Positions 9,371-22,232 of a stretch of DNA of 64,000 nt are shown in pieces. The position numbers and the translations under genes were made by a program. The stretch is from Cadophora sp. MPI-SDFR-AT-0126. Taxonomy: Eukaryota > Ascomycota > Leotiomycetes > Helotiales > Ploettnerulaceae. The notes under the pieces were generated by a model. It did not search any database and was not told the origin of the DNA. It saw only the letters and a program-made list of their open reading frames with translations. The stretch lies in contig JAGMVK010000028.1 in the NCBI GenBank assembly GCA_020747065.1, positions 496,001 to 560,000 of the forward strand. The letters are read 5' to 3'. Position 1 is the first letter of the stretch; each line of letters opens with the position of its first letter.

Positions 9371-12300
9371 TTTGAAGGATGGGTTTTGAGGTTTTGGTTT
9401 GGTTTGGTTTAGGCTTGGGTTGGGTTGGGAGGTTGGGTAGGAGTTTGTAATGTTTTATATCCGGTTTGAACTTGATTCTCCAGAATGTCTTGAGTGAGTT
9501 GGTAACGAGGGAGTGTTCCGCTTGCAACGCTGCAGAGTTGCTTCCAAGTCCTTTCCTTCGTCTCTCATCAACTGGCTGAAAGTCTTGGGCGCGGCAAAGT
9601 CCCCGAGTTCTTATGCAGATGAGAATGAGGACACTGATCAGGATTGATGTGCTCATGACATACTGCCGTCTCTTCTTGAGCTACTTGATAACGAATGTTT
9701 CGATCAGATTGTACTTCTGGTAGAAGAGCAACATGAAACTGAATGACAGAGGTGCAGCGGCGGGCACGAGGACGTCAAAGAGGAGCTTCATTGTTTCTGT
9801 GATTGAAATTGTATGAAGGGAGTGTATAGTATAAGGCAACAGCGCCACGTAGTAAGACCTGTCTCAAACCTAACCTACTCCAATCAAACCAGCCTTAGCC
9901 TCAATACAAGGTTTTCCATCTATACATCCTCATCCTCAAGAGCATTATAATTCCTAGTCTTTATGTAGAGTTAGCCTCATCCCGACGTAAGTACCAACAC
10001 AGAAACATGTGCAAGAGAGAAAGGAAAAGCCTCAGTTGAAAGATGAAAAGTCTGAAAGTTTTTCAGCATCCAGTACGTAAGTACCGTCAGCATTAGCATG
10101 GATTTGTTACATCATAGGCCAGCGTCCCCATGCCCCACCACTCCAACCCCCAGTTGGGAGAAACAAGAAAAAAGTTGTGTACACACCATGTATTAGTCTG
10201 TAGCATTAAGGCATGTATAGCAATCTGCGAAGTTCTGTGCATCGAGGACCGAGTCAGTATGAGGACTCAAGACATCCATGTATGGTGCGAGAGACAGCGA
10301 GTCCACGACAACAATATCAGGTAATCGAACCAGTTTGCTCGTCATTGATAGTCGGCATTTGATAGTATATGTTTTAGTCATCATGTTGATGTCGTGGACT
10401 GCTCTTCTCTCCTCCTCCGATTGGGATATAGATGCATGCGCATGTGTACTCACAGTTAAAGCGACTCGTAAACTGTCTTTAAAGTAATGTTAGCTTTAAT
10501 TCGTCTCTGCAGAGGTAAGTGGAGACGGGGTGTTGAGAGAGAGAGAGATCAGATAGTCCGTTTGGTTTAGACAGGTTAATCACCACCGAGCCTGGTTGAG
10601 GGGCTCTGTAAGATAGGGGCGACACGAAAGTTCATCATTGAAATGGAAAGGGAAGGGTATTCTGTATTGAGGGAGAATTGAACAAACATACCATGAACAT
10701 TTTCCCATAGCCTAACCGTACCCCAACCACCCGCGGCAGCGCTAGCATCTAAATGACAAAGTAGCATTCTAGAGCGCTAGATTATCTAGTAGAAGAATGG
10801 GTAGTTGCATCGCGGCCGGCGCGAGGAATGTGGTGGTGTTGCGCGATGTTGAGAGAATGAAGAGAAAGAAAGCCCTCCCGAGAAAAGTGCGAACTCAAGG
10901 TCGAGAAACTTCTGGCGCTAGACAGCACGCTAATCTGCTTTAGATTTGGCGTTGCCGGCTCTTTGGAGACCCACTATCGCGGCCTTGTCGCTATGGCCTA
11001 GCCTATCCCGCGTTGACAAAAAGTGGCCGATTGAGGCACAGGGCGTCCTTGCGATGACTCTGCAGTTATACCACGATTACCTGAAAATTTTGCAATAACT
11101 TTAAGGATAAAAGATTAAATACCTTCTACTTATTATATACGAAATAATGTATAAATATTCTTCTTCAAAGCGAGGAGAAATAATATGTTGAGTAGAGTAG
11201 TTTAGGTGTTCATCACGAGCCTCAAACGACCACCTATTTTACGCGGGATAGCAAGCCTTATCAACAGGACTCTCGAAAGAACAGAAGCTTCGAGGATTTA
11301 ACAAGGAAGATCTGGCCTAATGAACAGCCTTAACCGAACCTCTTTTTTGCGTAGAAATGTTCCATTAAATTCGGTGATTCCCCCTGGAATTGTGAAAAGC
11401 TGTGTGTGATATTCCTAACCCAGAAACATCTAATTGACTCCAAAGGTCTAGGCAATAGCCGCTAAATCATAACACAAGAAAAATTCCATTCTATTTTCAC
11501 GATCGAGATTTGTCACATCTCTACCTACATTGATTCTCTTTCTAGTCTGTCGGTACACCTGATATCAAAAAGACTCTCCTACCCCTTCCTCCCCTTACCC
11601 CTCGCTTCCCACCCCAACCAACAAACAAACAACAAGGCCAGGTGAGCCAGAGACGGAATTTCCAGCCATCCCAACACAACACTCCAACAAGTTACTCACA
11701 TACATCCCAAAATAGACCCTACCCCCCCACACAACAACAATCAATCAAATCGAAAGATCCATCCAACATACGACGAAGTATGTATGGTACCGAAAATATC
11801 GTGTGTTATGCATGGTAGATATGCAGGTACTTTCCTCTCCGTTAGGTTGGGGCTTGGAGCCAGGCCAGGCACACGAAACGTGGGGTGCACCATCATCGAG
11901 CATCATGATCGACGTCTCGGAATCAGGGGAGATCGGGGATCTAAAGATAGATGGATGTATGTGTGGTTCGACCTCTACTTAGTGGGGTACCACCCCGGTA
12001 TCCAAGTGCAAAAAAAGAGTTGCTCGTGGAATGAATGATGTACCAACCCCCTTTCGTAGGAAATAGGATCCTTGAATTCGTTGGGAAACCATGGCATAGG
12101 GCTCAGAACGAACCGGACCTGGCGGATCACACACACACACGCACATACATAATAGAAGGTCCAGAGTACCCTGAAAACATCTGTGATTATGAAGAAAGGT
12201 CGGGTGTTGCTTGCTTGCTCGCTTGCATGCATGCTCGCAGTACGCTTGCTCACTACAGTAGCCTTAGATGAATGCTTGCTCGCCCTTCCTTTCTGTTGTC

Positions 12301-13432
12301 TGCCATCCCAATCAATACCGAGAAGACAAAAGAGAGATAGATGTATAGATCGGATGGATGGATCCTGGCTGATCGATCGATCGATCGATATTCGAAGAGA
12401 CGCCTTTTTAAGCCGCCTACCCGGTCCCGACTGTCTGTCTGTCTTTCAAATACCGGTTATCATCCCAACCCATACCAAAATGAGGAGAAAAGAATGAAGA
12501 AAAATCAACCCAAAAATCGCAGATATGTGATGTTGTGCCATGTATTCCATTTGCCATGTTCCATTTGCCAATTCCCATGCTCCAGCTTTGATTTACTCCT
12601 GCCTACCCCCAGATACTCTACTGCTACTGCTCAACCACGCAAAAAACCAGTCCAATCCAGTCATCGTACATCCATCCATCTTTCACATGACACACAGAGC
12701 CAACAATCAATGAAACCATCCCTCTCGCTGATGAAGTTTTGCAACCAAACAAATGAATAGAGTGAAGCAAATATATGAATTATGCCTGTACTCGAAACCG
12801 AAGAGGTGGAAGAAAAAGAAGAAAGAGATGAAATGTTCACGCCAGGCAACCGAGACGAAAATGACAGTGACAAAAGAACGCCAGGTGGAAATGACAGCGA
12901 CATGTATCCGATAAGCACGAGCGCCAGTTCGATGATGAAGGTCCATGCATGCGAAAATGCAGACGATCAAGCCAGCCAGGTAAAGCCCAGTCCACTCCAA
13001 CGCAATGTAATCGCAAAAACACCAGTTCGACATGCCCATCCACCTTTGCCTCGCATTGCATTCCCCTTGCTGCGATGCGCTTTGCTTTCCTATCCCAGAT
13101 CCGATCCGAATGTCCGTTTGTCCGTCAGGTTGCATATCATATCAACTCCACCGATTTAGCTCCAGTCAACCGAACGCATAGGGGGGAATCTCATGATCAT
13201 GAAACAAACACCACGCTACAAGTAAGTGAAATGCTGCGAAATGCCAATCCCGATCGATGCCGCAATGCTCAAACCGAAGCCCAACCCAACCCAACTCCTG
13301 TCCATGTACCCTAGTGAGAGAAAGAATCCGAAGTAGAAGAAAATAACATAGATGCCGTGTACAATGCTTGGCAAATCGAATAAGAGCGGTAGAATATAAA
13401 GCCACCCAAAAACGCCGATCCGGTGTGAAAAT
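9371..13432. other. Gene-poor stretch, about 4.1 kb
   Basis: I find no supported coding gene. Short frames on both strands overlap, show no conserved motifs and are interrupted by simple repeats: GA-rich near 10540, CA near 12128, GATC repeats near 12371 and many CCAT/GGAT tetranucleotides. The right part is probably the 3' UTR and downstream region of the minus-strand WHI3 gene. A run near 11090-11170 is AT-rich. Non-coding RNA genes cannot be excluded. Confidence 0.45.
12371..12389. repeat. (GATC)n microsatellite
   Basis: Nearly five tandem GATC/CGAT units, self-complementary, in the gene-poor stretch downstream of WHI3. Confidence 0.8.
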
Positions 13433-15169
13433 CTATCTTCCCATCATGTATGCTGGAGGAAATCCGTTGCTTGCGCCGTTCAGCATTGCTGCTGGACCTC
13501 CTGCGGTCATAGTACCATTGTAAACAGATCCATTCCATCCGTTGCTATTCCCTGGAAAGGAATTTGCCGTGTACTGCGTCGCAGCTCCATTCATAGGGCT
13601 CATAGCACCAGCATATCCCATCCTATTCGGAGCGAGTCCTGGAGGTGCAGCTAGACCTGGTGGGGGACCACTAGCTGTACTGAATGCTGCTCCTGGTCCA
13701 CCTAACATTGCCCCATTCATACCCTGCATGGGCACATTTGAAGGTCCAGGTGAAGTCATTCCTTGTCCGGATCGAACACCTAGAGGGTTCTTGGAGAAGC
13801 TCAGTCTGATACCTCCCTTGATGCTATTGTGTAGAGGGTGCCCATACAGTTCATGGAGAGCCTTTGTTGCGAAAGAAACATCTTCAAATTCAACAAAACA
13901 CATTGGGCCATTCTGCTTGGTCCTGAAGCAGAGTCGCTTGTAGCCACGTTGCTTCGAAAACATTGCCTTCAATTCATCCTCAGACGTATCGATCGGAAGG
14001 TTTCCAACATACAGGGTATTGCATGGGGGGTTCTGATCGGCCGGATTGACTGGAGGGAAATTATGTCGCTGATAGTGCTGACTTCCAAGCTGATAGTTCA
14101 CAGGTGGCCCACCATTCGTAAGCGTTGGAGACATGGGGTTGGTATGCGAGGTCATGGTAAGTGGAGTGGGAGTAGCGAATGTAGAGGAATTTGATGCCGG
14201 TCCCGCAGCATTTGTGTTAAGAGACAATCCCGCCATCCGAGAAATGGGAAGTTGAGGAAGAGTCTGACGGCGTCCTTGGGTGGGTCCATTCTCGGCGTAT
14301 GCAACTGGATCCTTAAGAAGCTCGCCAGTCTCGTCATCATCAACAGAATCGTTGTTGATCAGCGATTTGCCTGTGATTCGCGTCCGCTCGTTCAGGTGAT
14401 TTCCAATTGGTGACTGAGGAGAAAATAGACTCTGGTAGTGGGTACTGTTCTCGGGATTGGGAAGTTCGTTACTTGAGTATGCGCCATTATTAGTCGGTGA
14501 TACTCTCTGCGCTGTTTGGAAAGAACCGTTGAATCTTGATGATTGTCGTGGAGGTGGGCCAGCAGATGAAGCCGTTGAAGAAGTGGAACTGGAGGGACCA
14601 GGATTCGATGTGTTGTCCACGGTGTATCGTCGGGATGCAGTAGGGCTACCATAGTAGATCTCGACGATCATCTGTGCATCGTTCGCAACGTTCGGTTTCC
14701 CATCTAGCATGTTCTTCGCCTCGAGGGCACCTGCATGGGACTTGAAGCGCAATATCGCAGACCGAAATCCAGGGTCTTCAGACCTCTCGGGTGACAACAC
14801 CTCAGCCTCTATAAATTCCTTGGACCAAACTACCATCAATCTCAAAGTCTCCTCGGTTGTGTTCAATGGAAGTCGTCTGATCTGAATGGAGCATGGTCCC
14901 GACGTAAAAGCACCGGATGAAGCTTGCGCACTGCTGGGTCCACCTTCTCCGGTGAAAGAACTCATGGTAGCCATTGATAGTGACTGATACAGTGCTTGCG
15001 ACCCATTATTGGAGGGACGGAAGGCAGCCTGGGCAGGTTGGGAAAAGGTAGAAGGATTCATGGCATGCTGCGGTGTAAAAGTCGTTGCGCGATCGGATAG
15101 CGTGAAGTGTTGAGCGTGTGGATGTGAGAATGCAGTGCTTGCGCCTGGAAGTTGTTGGACCGCGTTCAT
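13433..15169 (-). CDS. WHI3: Whi3-like RNA-binding protein, two RRMs
   Basis: Homologue of yeast Whi3, an RNA-binding protein that holds G1 cyclin and other mRNAs in cytoplasmic assemblies and influences cell-size and nuclear-cycle control. The C-terminal RRM is diagnostic: RNP2 [20 protein letters not shown]1-like [17 protein letters not shown], then [23 protein letters not shown], nearly the Whi3 consensus. An N-terminal RRM-like domain starts [20 protein letters not shown] and includes [21 protein letters not shown], as in other filamentous fungi. Between and after the RRMs are long Ser/Asn/Gly/Pro-rich low-complexity segments, consistent with condensate formation. The frame stays open upstream to 15598, adding 143 residues that begin with a Leu-Pro repeat. 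I start at the Met of MNAVQQLPG (578 residues) because the extension looks like translated repeat-rich leader. A spliced 5' exon is possible. Confidence 0.85.
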   Translation of the reverse strand: MNAVQQLPGASTAFSHPHAQHFTLSDRATTFTPQHAMNPSTFSQPAQAAFRPSNNGSQALYQSLSMATMSSFTGEGGPSSAQASSGAFTSGPCSIQIRRLPLNTTEETLRLMVVWSKEFIEAEVLSPERSEDPGFRSAILRFKSHAGALEAKNMLDGKPNVANDAQMIVEIYYGSPTASRRYTVDNTSNPGPSSSTSSTASSAGPPPRQSSRFNGSFQTAQRVSPTNNGAYSSNELPNPENSTHYQSLFSPQSPIGNHLNERTRITGKSLINNDSVDDDETGELLKDPVAYAENGPTQGRRQTLPQLPISRMAGLSLNTNAAGPASNSSTFATPTPLTMTSHTNPMSPTLTNGGPPVNYQLGSQHYQRHNFPPVNPADQNPPCNTLYVGNLPIDTSEDELKAMFSKQRGYKRLCFRTKQNGPMCFVEFEDVSFATKALHELYGHPLHNSIKGGIRLSFSKNPLGVRSGQGMTSPGPSNVPMQGMNGAMLGGPGAAFSTASGPPPGLAAPPGLAPNRMGYAGAMSPMNGAATQYTANSFPGNSNGWNGSVYNGTMTAGGPAAMLNGASNGFPPAYMMGR

Positions 15170-15412
15170 GCCTCTGCTGTACAAAGGTGAAGACGGAGGA
15201 CTGATGCGACCGTGGCGCTGGGGGACCGAATGTAAGGACGCGCTCGCAGGTACTGGGCGTGACGTGACGATGCTGCGAATGTAGAGGCTGTAGAATTTGG
15301 AGGTATTAGATATCAGACGCAAGAGACGGGCGCAAACAGGGAGACGGGATGACTCGAAGTTGCGCGACTGGGTGCGGACGATGGACGGTCGGGTGGAAGA
15401 AGAGAGAGGTGT

Positions 15413-15440
15413 GTGGTATGGTATGGTATGGTATGGTGTG
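15413..15440. repeat. (GGTAT)n repeat
   Basis: Several tandem copies of a 5-bp GGTAT unit, some degenerate, in the open frame upstream of the WHI3 start. It gives a Thr/Tyr/His/Pro repeat if translated, which argues that this part is leader. Confidence 0.75.
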
Positions 15441-16025
15441 GTGGGATATGTTGTCGCAATGGTTGTGAGAGGTGAGCAGTCGTATACGTGAATCCAGAAT
15501 TCAGGTACGCTGTGCGGTGCTGTGCTGAGTGAGTGAGTGGCCGTGCGACCCGCGTCTGGCAGTGGAAGTGGAAGTGGGAGTGGGAGTGGGCGAGACAATG
15601 GCGGCGGGAGTTGAGGACGGGCGTGGGATAAATGCGCAGCAGATCAGATATTTGGGGGGGGTCGCGACGGGGGCGTGGGTGGGGAGGCAGATGGTCGAAT
15701 TTTGAGCCTCAAGACGTTTTCGTATTGTCAATGGAATGAGGATATAAGTTTTGAAGGAGCGTCGGGAGGATGAGTGGATGGTTGAGGTTGAGGTTGTGTG
15801 TGGTAGGTGGTTTAGTGGTGTGGGTTGAGGTTGGATGTACGGAGGGAGGGAGGTATGAGGTGGGAGAGATGGTCTGGAAGTTTGAATGGGGGTGTGTCGC
15901 AGAAGTTCGAGAGGGAGCGACAAGGACAACCAAAGGACAAGAGAGACAGTGCGGCGGGCAGGAAGGTAAGGTAAGGTAGGCAAGGACAGGACAGGCCAGG
16001 GCAGGGTAGGAGTCTTGGGGTGGTG

Positions 16026-16064
16026 GACTTGGGGAGGCACTTGGGGCACTTGGGGCACTTGGGC
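16026..16064. repeat. CTTGGGGCA tandem repeat
   Basis: Three to four copies of a 9-bp unit in the WHI3 upstream region. Confidence 0.7.
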
Positions 16065-16135
16065 TGCTCGGACTGTTTTGTGAGTGGCAGAAGGGAAGGA
16101 AAAATAATGGGGAGACGTCTCGAACTCTGAGCAAC

Positions 16136-16162
16136 AGCCAGCCAGCCAGCCAGCCAGCCAGC
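16136..16162. repeat. (CCAG)n microsatellite
   Basis: About six tandem CCAG units upstream of WHI3. Confidence 0.8.
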
Positions 16163-16340
16163 TGCAGGGGGGATTGGGGACTGGCTCGACCGATAAGACA
16201 TCCTGCGCTAAAGCAGCGCTAAGAGCCGTCTCCAGCCCTAGTACCACTAGTGGAGCGAGGGTAGTCCTGGTCTCAAGATCCCGGCTGTGCCTTGGTCTTG
16301 GCTAGGATGAGATAGAGGAGATGGAGGTGGTACGTGCTTT

Positions 16341-16371
16341 TCTCTGCTCTGCTCTGCTCTGCTCTGCTCTA
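16341..16371. repeat. (CTCTG)n microsatellite
   Basis: Five to six tandem CTCTG units, followed by related TTTGC units, upstream of WHI3. Confidence 0.8.
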
Positions 16372-18797
16372 CTTTGCGTTGCTTTTGCTTTGCTTTGTAG
16401 TCCCTTTTGAGGTGTGGATGATGTGTGGATACAGAAGAGCAATGGGATGGGAGGGAAGAAGCGAGGTGTGCATGGAAATCGATTTGTATGGTTGCTGAAT
16501 GAGTAGAGGGGTTATGGAACAGGGGAAGTTCCTTGCTCTGTATGAGCCGCCATTTCGCAGACTTACACAAGAAGGCTTTTATTTAATTAGTCCCTGACAG
16601 TACAGTAGACACAGTACTTAGTCTGGCGGCAGTAGTATGGCAAGACTTACTAATGTGGTGTGGCAGCATGAGAGCTGAGCAGCCGGGAAGAGAACCTGAA
16701 CCTGAACATCACTCAACAGCCTACATTTCATCCTAGAGCCTCCGGCTTCCTGGGCTGCTCTAGCTCCCTGCGCTGTGTTGGCCTTGATATTCTCTCCGGA
16801 TTATCGCGTTGATCATTCGTTGCCAATAATATTAATTCAAAAGCTAAATCCAACGTGCTGGACCGCGAGCGCACATTCCAGTCAGTAGTGCCAGCGTCTG
16901 CCGTTCAGAAGTGGAGACAATTTGGAAGGGCTGCATGCACTCATGCAGACGGGAGGGGAGGATAGAGGAAAGGAAGGGGATGTGAGGGGACACAGCAGAT
17001 TGAAAGTAGATAAAGATAGGAACAGGACACAGGCCATCCTCGAGCCCTTCCGTCCCCTTACACATGGTCAAGGACTCGAGAGAAGGAAGGAGGATAGCTA
17101 GCCCAAAGCACTGACCAAAGCACAAAAAAGCCTCGTATATCATTTATTGATGAAGGTATTCGCAAGCAGTCACAAGCCCGAAAAAAATCACCTCCTCTCC
17201 TTTCGATGCATGTAAACTTTCGGCTGTCGGAAGGGTGAGGGCTAGCGAGGGTCAGATTCTAGGAAGGATGCCAAACGACGAATGAACGGCTGGATGAGAG
17301 TGAGCTGATTGATAGCCAGAACAGCGTCTGATTCGTCCTTTGCAAGATGATATGACCCATTTCCTCTTTCTTGTCGAGCCAATCTCATACGCACATCACT
17401 GGCGCTGTCCATACACAGTCATCTAGTCTGTAGCATCGACATCTGGAAATCCTGGTTAGGCACAAGCTTGAAATATCCTAGGAAAGGTTCGCATACCAAG
17501 CCTAGACACGATGTACAAATTCCACGTAGACTTAGATTCGCTTACGGAGAGGGGATATTAACGTTCATGAAATAGAGGGGTTGAGGTGCATGCTTTGTTG
17601 GGCTTCAAAAAAAAAAAGAGACCAGAAATACATCAGCCTCCAGGGTCGCGTGTCTCATCTTCGTTTGAACCTTTTCGTATTTTCGTCATCGGTCTCGGCG
17701 AGTGGGACTTCAGGGTCTTCAACCCAGCCGAACCAGCCGATGAGCATAAAATGATAGACCGATGGTGTTGTTGGTTGGGGAATGCCACAATGCGATAGAT
17801 CTCAAGACAATCGAGTTAAACAGGCCGAATAACGGACCCCTTCGCAGGACCTGAGATCTGTGATAAACCGTACTCATTGCTCACCAGCTGATTGAATGAG
17901 GTGAGGAAAAGTAAAATAAAAAGGAAAAACAGATTCGCTTTTGTTGTTTGTAGACTCAGTGGTGACTTTGTTGAGGCAGGAGCTGTGTGACGGTGAACAC
18001 TCGAATTCCCATCTCATTCCTCTTTCCTCTTCCTCGCTCCCCTGAATTTCCCTTCATCTAAGTTGACCCCCAATCTATCCCCCAAGTTACACAGACCTCC
18101 ACGCAGACGCTGCACATGAAGATGTTGTCGACTGCCCTCCACAATCGGTGATCGAGAACAGGGGAAACACGACTAATGTTGATCCCAAGTTCCAACTGGG
18201 ACAACACACACACGCACACCTTCTTTCTGGAAATACTGGTAAATGCAGCCTCAAGAGTGTCTCAGGTGAAGCCTCCAGCGTGGGCGCATCGCCGCATCAA
18301 ATTTATGTCCGTCTTCCAAATGCAGGCTTTGATGTTGGTTACTTACAGTACTTTAGAACACATGGCATGGCGCATCCGCAATCTGTCAATATGTACCTGT
18401 CGTTTCCCCCTGGCTTCGCCTGATCGAGAAATCGAGAAATCGACAACGGAAAATGTTACAGCTCGGAATTTGTTGGACACGGCCACGATTCGATTCCAGT
18501 CACAAGCAACTCTGCGCCATTGGTATCTGCAGAGCCCCTAACGAAGAGAAAGGCGCCTGCTTCTGGAAGCATGGGATGTACGGTGCCCCTCCACCACTCA
18601 CTCTAGAGTATGACAGCGCGTTCATCACACCGCTTCCTCCTCAAGCTGGATCTGTACCTATGAGATGGTTTCCCTGCATGAGTCTGCTTGACTGCGGTAT
18701 TAATCAATTCCGAGCCGGGTGTTAGTGTTCAATATCGACAAACCTGGGTTTTCCTGCAGAATTCAAGGCTCTCACCACTTCACAAAGGTCTTGTACT

Positions 18798-18822
18798 CTT
18801 GTCTTGTCTTGTCTTGTCCTGT
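18798..18822. repeat. (CTTGT)n microsatellite
   Basis: Four to five tandem CTTGT units with a degenerate tail in the gene-poor stretch. Confidence 0.75.
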
Positions 18823-21800
18823 ACTGTCGAGCTTCTGACCACCTGCCTGCAAATCGAGTACCGTACGAAGACTTCCATTCTCAAATGCTGTGCTTCCCGT
18901 ATTGGCCAGCCAGCTCGAAGCTTTGACGCCTTCATCCCCTCAGAGGCCCCACTCAAGCTTACAGTGCTCCGTTCCACTAAGTCAAAAGCAGCTGGGATCA
19001 AGGAAGCATGTATCAGGGATTAGGGATCAGGGGTCTTGTACCGGATGTGGCCTCTTGATAGGCCGTCAACCGTGCTCGATCAGGGGTTGGCTGTCTTTTG
19101 GGTCGGTTCTGTCTGAGACTGAGAATGGGTGGATTGGTGGGTTGGAAGCTTTCCAGCTTGTTGTGCGTGGTGAGGGGGAGGCGAAGATGAAAAAGAGGGG
19201 CGAGGCCAGGGAAGGCCTTATCTTCACCGGGCGCGGGTCCGGAGGGTGACCTGGACCTGAGCCTGAGCTTGAGCCTGACCCTCCTGCCCTGCCCTGCCAT
19301 GCCATGCCCTGCCTGTCCTGCCTGCTTGCCATGCGACAGCTTCCCGAAAATCCTGAGGATCGGCAGTGATAGCGAGGGGAGAGGGAGAACAAGCTGCTGG
19401 GGCTGGGATAATCGGCTGGCTGGATACGGGATAAGAGGTTTTTCCGACGGCGAAGGAGAGGTACAGTGGAGTGCAGATCAGCACTACACTGCAGATTGAT
19501 GCAAAGACGCTGGCATCATCGTGAACACCAGGAAAGGTACGGAGCTACTCGTTCGGCCCTCCAGCGCTCGAAAGAATGAACTTGCCGTCGTTTCGAGGAA
19601 TGAAGCAGGCCTGCCTGCGGCTGTCAAGTGAGTGTCGTATCATAGCAAATGTGGGGTCGCGCTCAAGGTCCTATCTACTATCGATATCGACAGGCATTCC
19701 AGATATCCCAGATATCAACCCGTCAATAAGCCAAAGAACAATCAACGTTTGCTTCTGATTGCAGTCTCGCAGACGCAGCCATTCGCAGCGCCTCGATGCC
19801 CTGCATTTGACTACAGAATGTGCAGATGCAGCAGTAACTGACTGCATCAACCCAATTCCTCTTCTGCGCAGTCAAGGCGAGGCAACGCAAAGGAGGGGAT
19901 GCCATGCCCTAGTAAACATGGCTGCCACCACACTTTCAACTCCTCGCTTTGAGTCGGGACTGGGGGACTGGTGCCATCAAAATTATCCCATAAATTCCGC
20001 ACTATGATGGAGTTTGGTACTCTACCAAGCCTTAGTACTCCGCAGCACAGCCAGACGAGCGGTACGGTTCGCGGAGTGAGATCCTCCACATCCGTTCTAC
20101 GAATCAATGCAGAAACTCTGCTCGGCTCCAAGAGATCCAAATCTTCGCAAGCTGTCAGATGATATCTCCTAGCTCTTATCCCTTAGCTCCGGGACATCCA
20201 ACGACCAACTCCCCCCGTTTCTTACCTCGAGATGTCAAGGAACGAACCAACGAAAAAGAAAAACATATGAAATCACCACACCCACATTCCACAACGTGCT
20301 CCTTCCTCCCCGTGAACCAGGTCAGAGGCGGTCTTCCCCCTCAGGAAGAAAATGGCTTCCTTTGACGAGGCTGTGTGTGACAAATTGGACATATCATATC
20401 GCATCCTGCCCTATATCTGAACATCGGCACTTGTGATATCTGATCAGATCAGCCAAAAGCAGCAGACGCAGACCGGGCGTAAAAAGCAAAATCACATGGC
20501 TCCTGCATTATCATCATCAACAACATCAGGTCTCGTCTTATCGCTCGCTGGCAGATGCATCACTCATTGAGGCTTCTACCAAGCGATATTCTCGATCCAC
20601 CACTTCACATGGGATCCTGCTTACGAAACCCCAAGCAGCCTGACCACTCAGCTACCGATCAACTACTGCAGCACTTCCCTTCCCGGCTCAGGCTCATGCA
20701 TAGCCGCGAGAGTATTTCCAGGGAGCTGTACCGCAGTATCTCGCTCCCGATCCTCTTTCCAGTCTAGCTTACCTCACTAACCTTCAACAAGAACCTTGGA
20801 GCTTGGGAAGCAAGATGCACGCGGTCGTATGGAACGGGCATGGCACACGAAACTGCTAGCGCTTATTCATGTCTCAGGCGTCTGCATCGCCGTCGAATCG
20901 GTACAGAAGCCGTGAGGCTCTTTTCGGGTGAAAGGTCGGTCATGTGATTTGTACCCCTCTTTTAGGCGGGAGAACAGAGATGTTCCTGGCGAGGAGGTGG
21001 TGAGCATAAGACAAGTGTTTGTCATGGCTACAGATTTCGGCATGTGTCTTTTTAGGCCAGCCACTTTCGAGTGAAAAGTCTCCGAAGGGGGACGACCGTT
21101 CGGAAACTCAATTCGAAGCTCACATGGTGAGCGAAGCGAGACACGTGGTGCCGTTTTTCAGGGGTTTGTTGACGCTGTTCGAGCGGGGAGCTCACTGCCG
21201 AGGATATCTGTTGGATGTCAACACTCGGTCCGAGTCTGGACTTCTTTCGGACACCCTTCGGCGAGTGGGTATGACCCTGCCTCTTCTCAATACCCCCCAT
21301 TTTCGTTACAATTGACCAAGTATTGTCCTAGGTCAGAAGTCAACTACTGAACTCGGCCATATCTCGTCTTCTTACGTTCTAAGGTACAACTTTTGAAGCT
21401 GCTTGGACGTCTGTATCTCTTTGCAAGGACTTACAAGTGGCCGACTCCTGGCAAGTCTGTCACCTTTCAATTGGTGTTCGTTTCTTCACTCTGGTCAGCA
21501 CCTCCTAAGCTGCCTCTTCATCTCATGCCAGTTTCAGAAAATTCTAATTTTCAAAGCTACTGTCTTTTATCATTACCACAGGAAGCACAATCGGTCACCT
21601 TTCTAACACGTTCTACTTTTTCAGCCCATCACACATAACATGGCCAATCTCTCGGTGGTTCAGATATAAACTTTAAGACTAGTCAACGTGCTGATCTACT
21701 TTCCAAAATCTAGAATTTCAGAGATCAAGTAGTAGATGTTGAAATTCATTGCTAAATCGATATTCTCTAGCAAGAAATCAGCACAAAAACTCATCGAGTT

Positions 21801-22232
21801 CACCAAAGTTGCCAAGAAAAAAACACAACGTTCTTAGAAACCAACGTAGTGCCAGAGCCAAAACAAACAATACATCAGGCAAAAAGATCAACGCTCCCAT
21901 TCTAAGCTTGTCACAGCACACAAACGCCCCGATGTGAAAGGTCCTCAACTGTAATACACCGGAGGTAGCGCACCTTCGACCCAAAGAGGCGAGTCCCATG
22001 TCCACTTCCATTCGCTTCTCGCTTCTCGGACGATCTAGATCTCTCTCTAATTTCATGCCCTTGCCCTATGCACGTATTCGACCAGTACCATCTCCAGGAA
22101 GAGAGTCAGGGAAATTACCCAACCATAGATCCAGAGATAGATATATGGAAACTGGGGTCACATGCATAGCATTGCCAGCACGCCTTGCCCTCCCGTTCCG
22201 CCTGCTGCATATTCCTGCAGGCGTCCGACAGA

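Larger units (their letters stand above)
15170..22232. other. Long WHI3 upstream region and gene-poor stretch, about 7 kb
   Basis: No convincing protein gene. The first 1.4 kb upstream of WHI3 are full of simple repeats, consistent with a long 5' leader or regulatory region. The rest (16.6-22.2 kb) has many short frames on both strands that are mostly low complexity, with no domain and no consistent exon chain. Direct evidence of function is absent; long non-coding transcripts are possible. Confidence 0.4.

Noticed and set aside
12371..12389. GATC tetramer array as a possible regulatory site or methylation cluster
   Set aside because: A simple microsatellite; fungi have no Dam system, so no reason to see a regulatory role.
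9371..13432. Frames of 120-140 residues near 12.3-13.3 kb on both strands
   Set aside because: They contain repeats and no motif; they probably lie in the WHI3 3' UTR and flank.
15169..15598. 143-residue N-terminal extension of WHI3
   Set aside because: The residues are generated by microsatellites and lack family resemblance apart from the last few; treated as leader, with the doubt recorded.
16250..22100. Many 60-170-residue open frames on both strands
   Set aside because: Mutually overlapping, low complexity, no conserved motif and no exon chain; considered chance frames in GC-balanced DNA.
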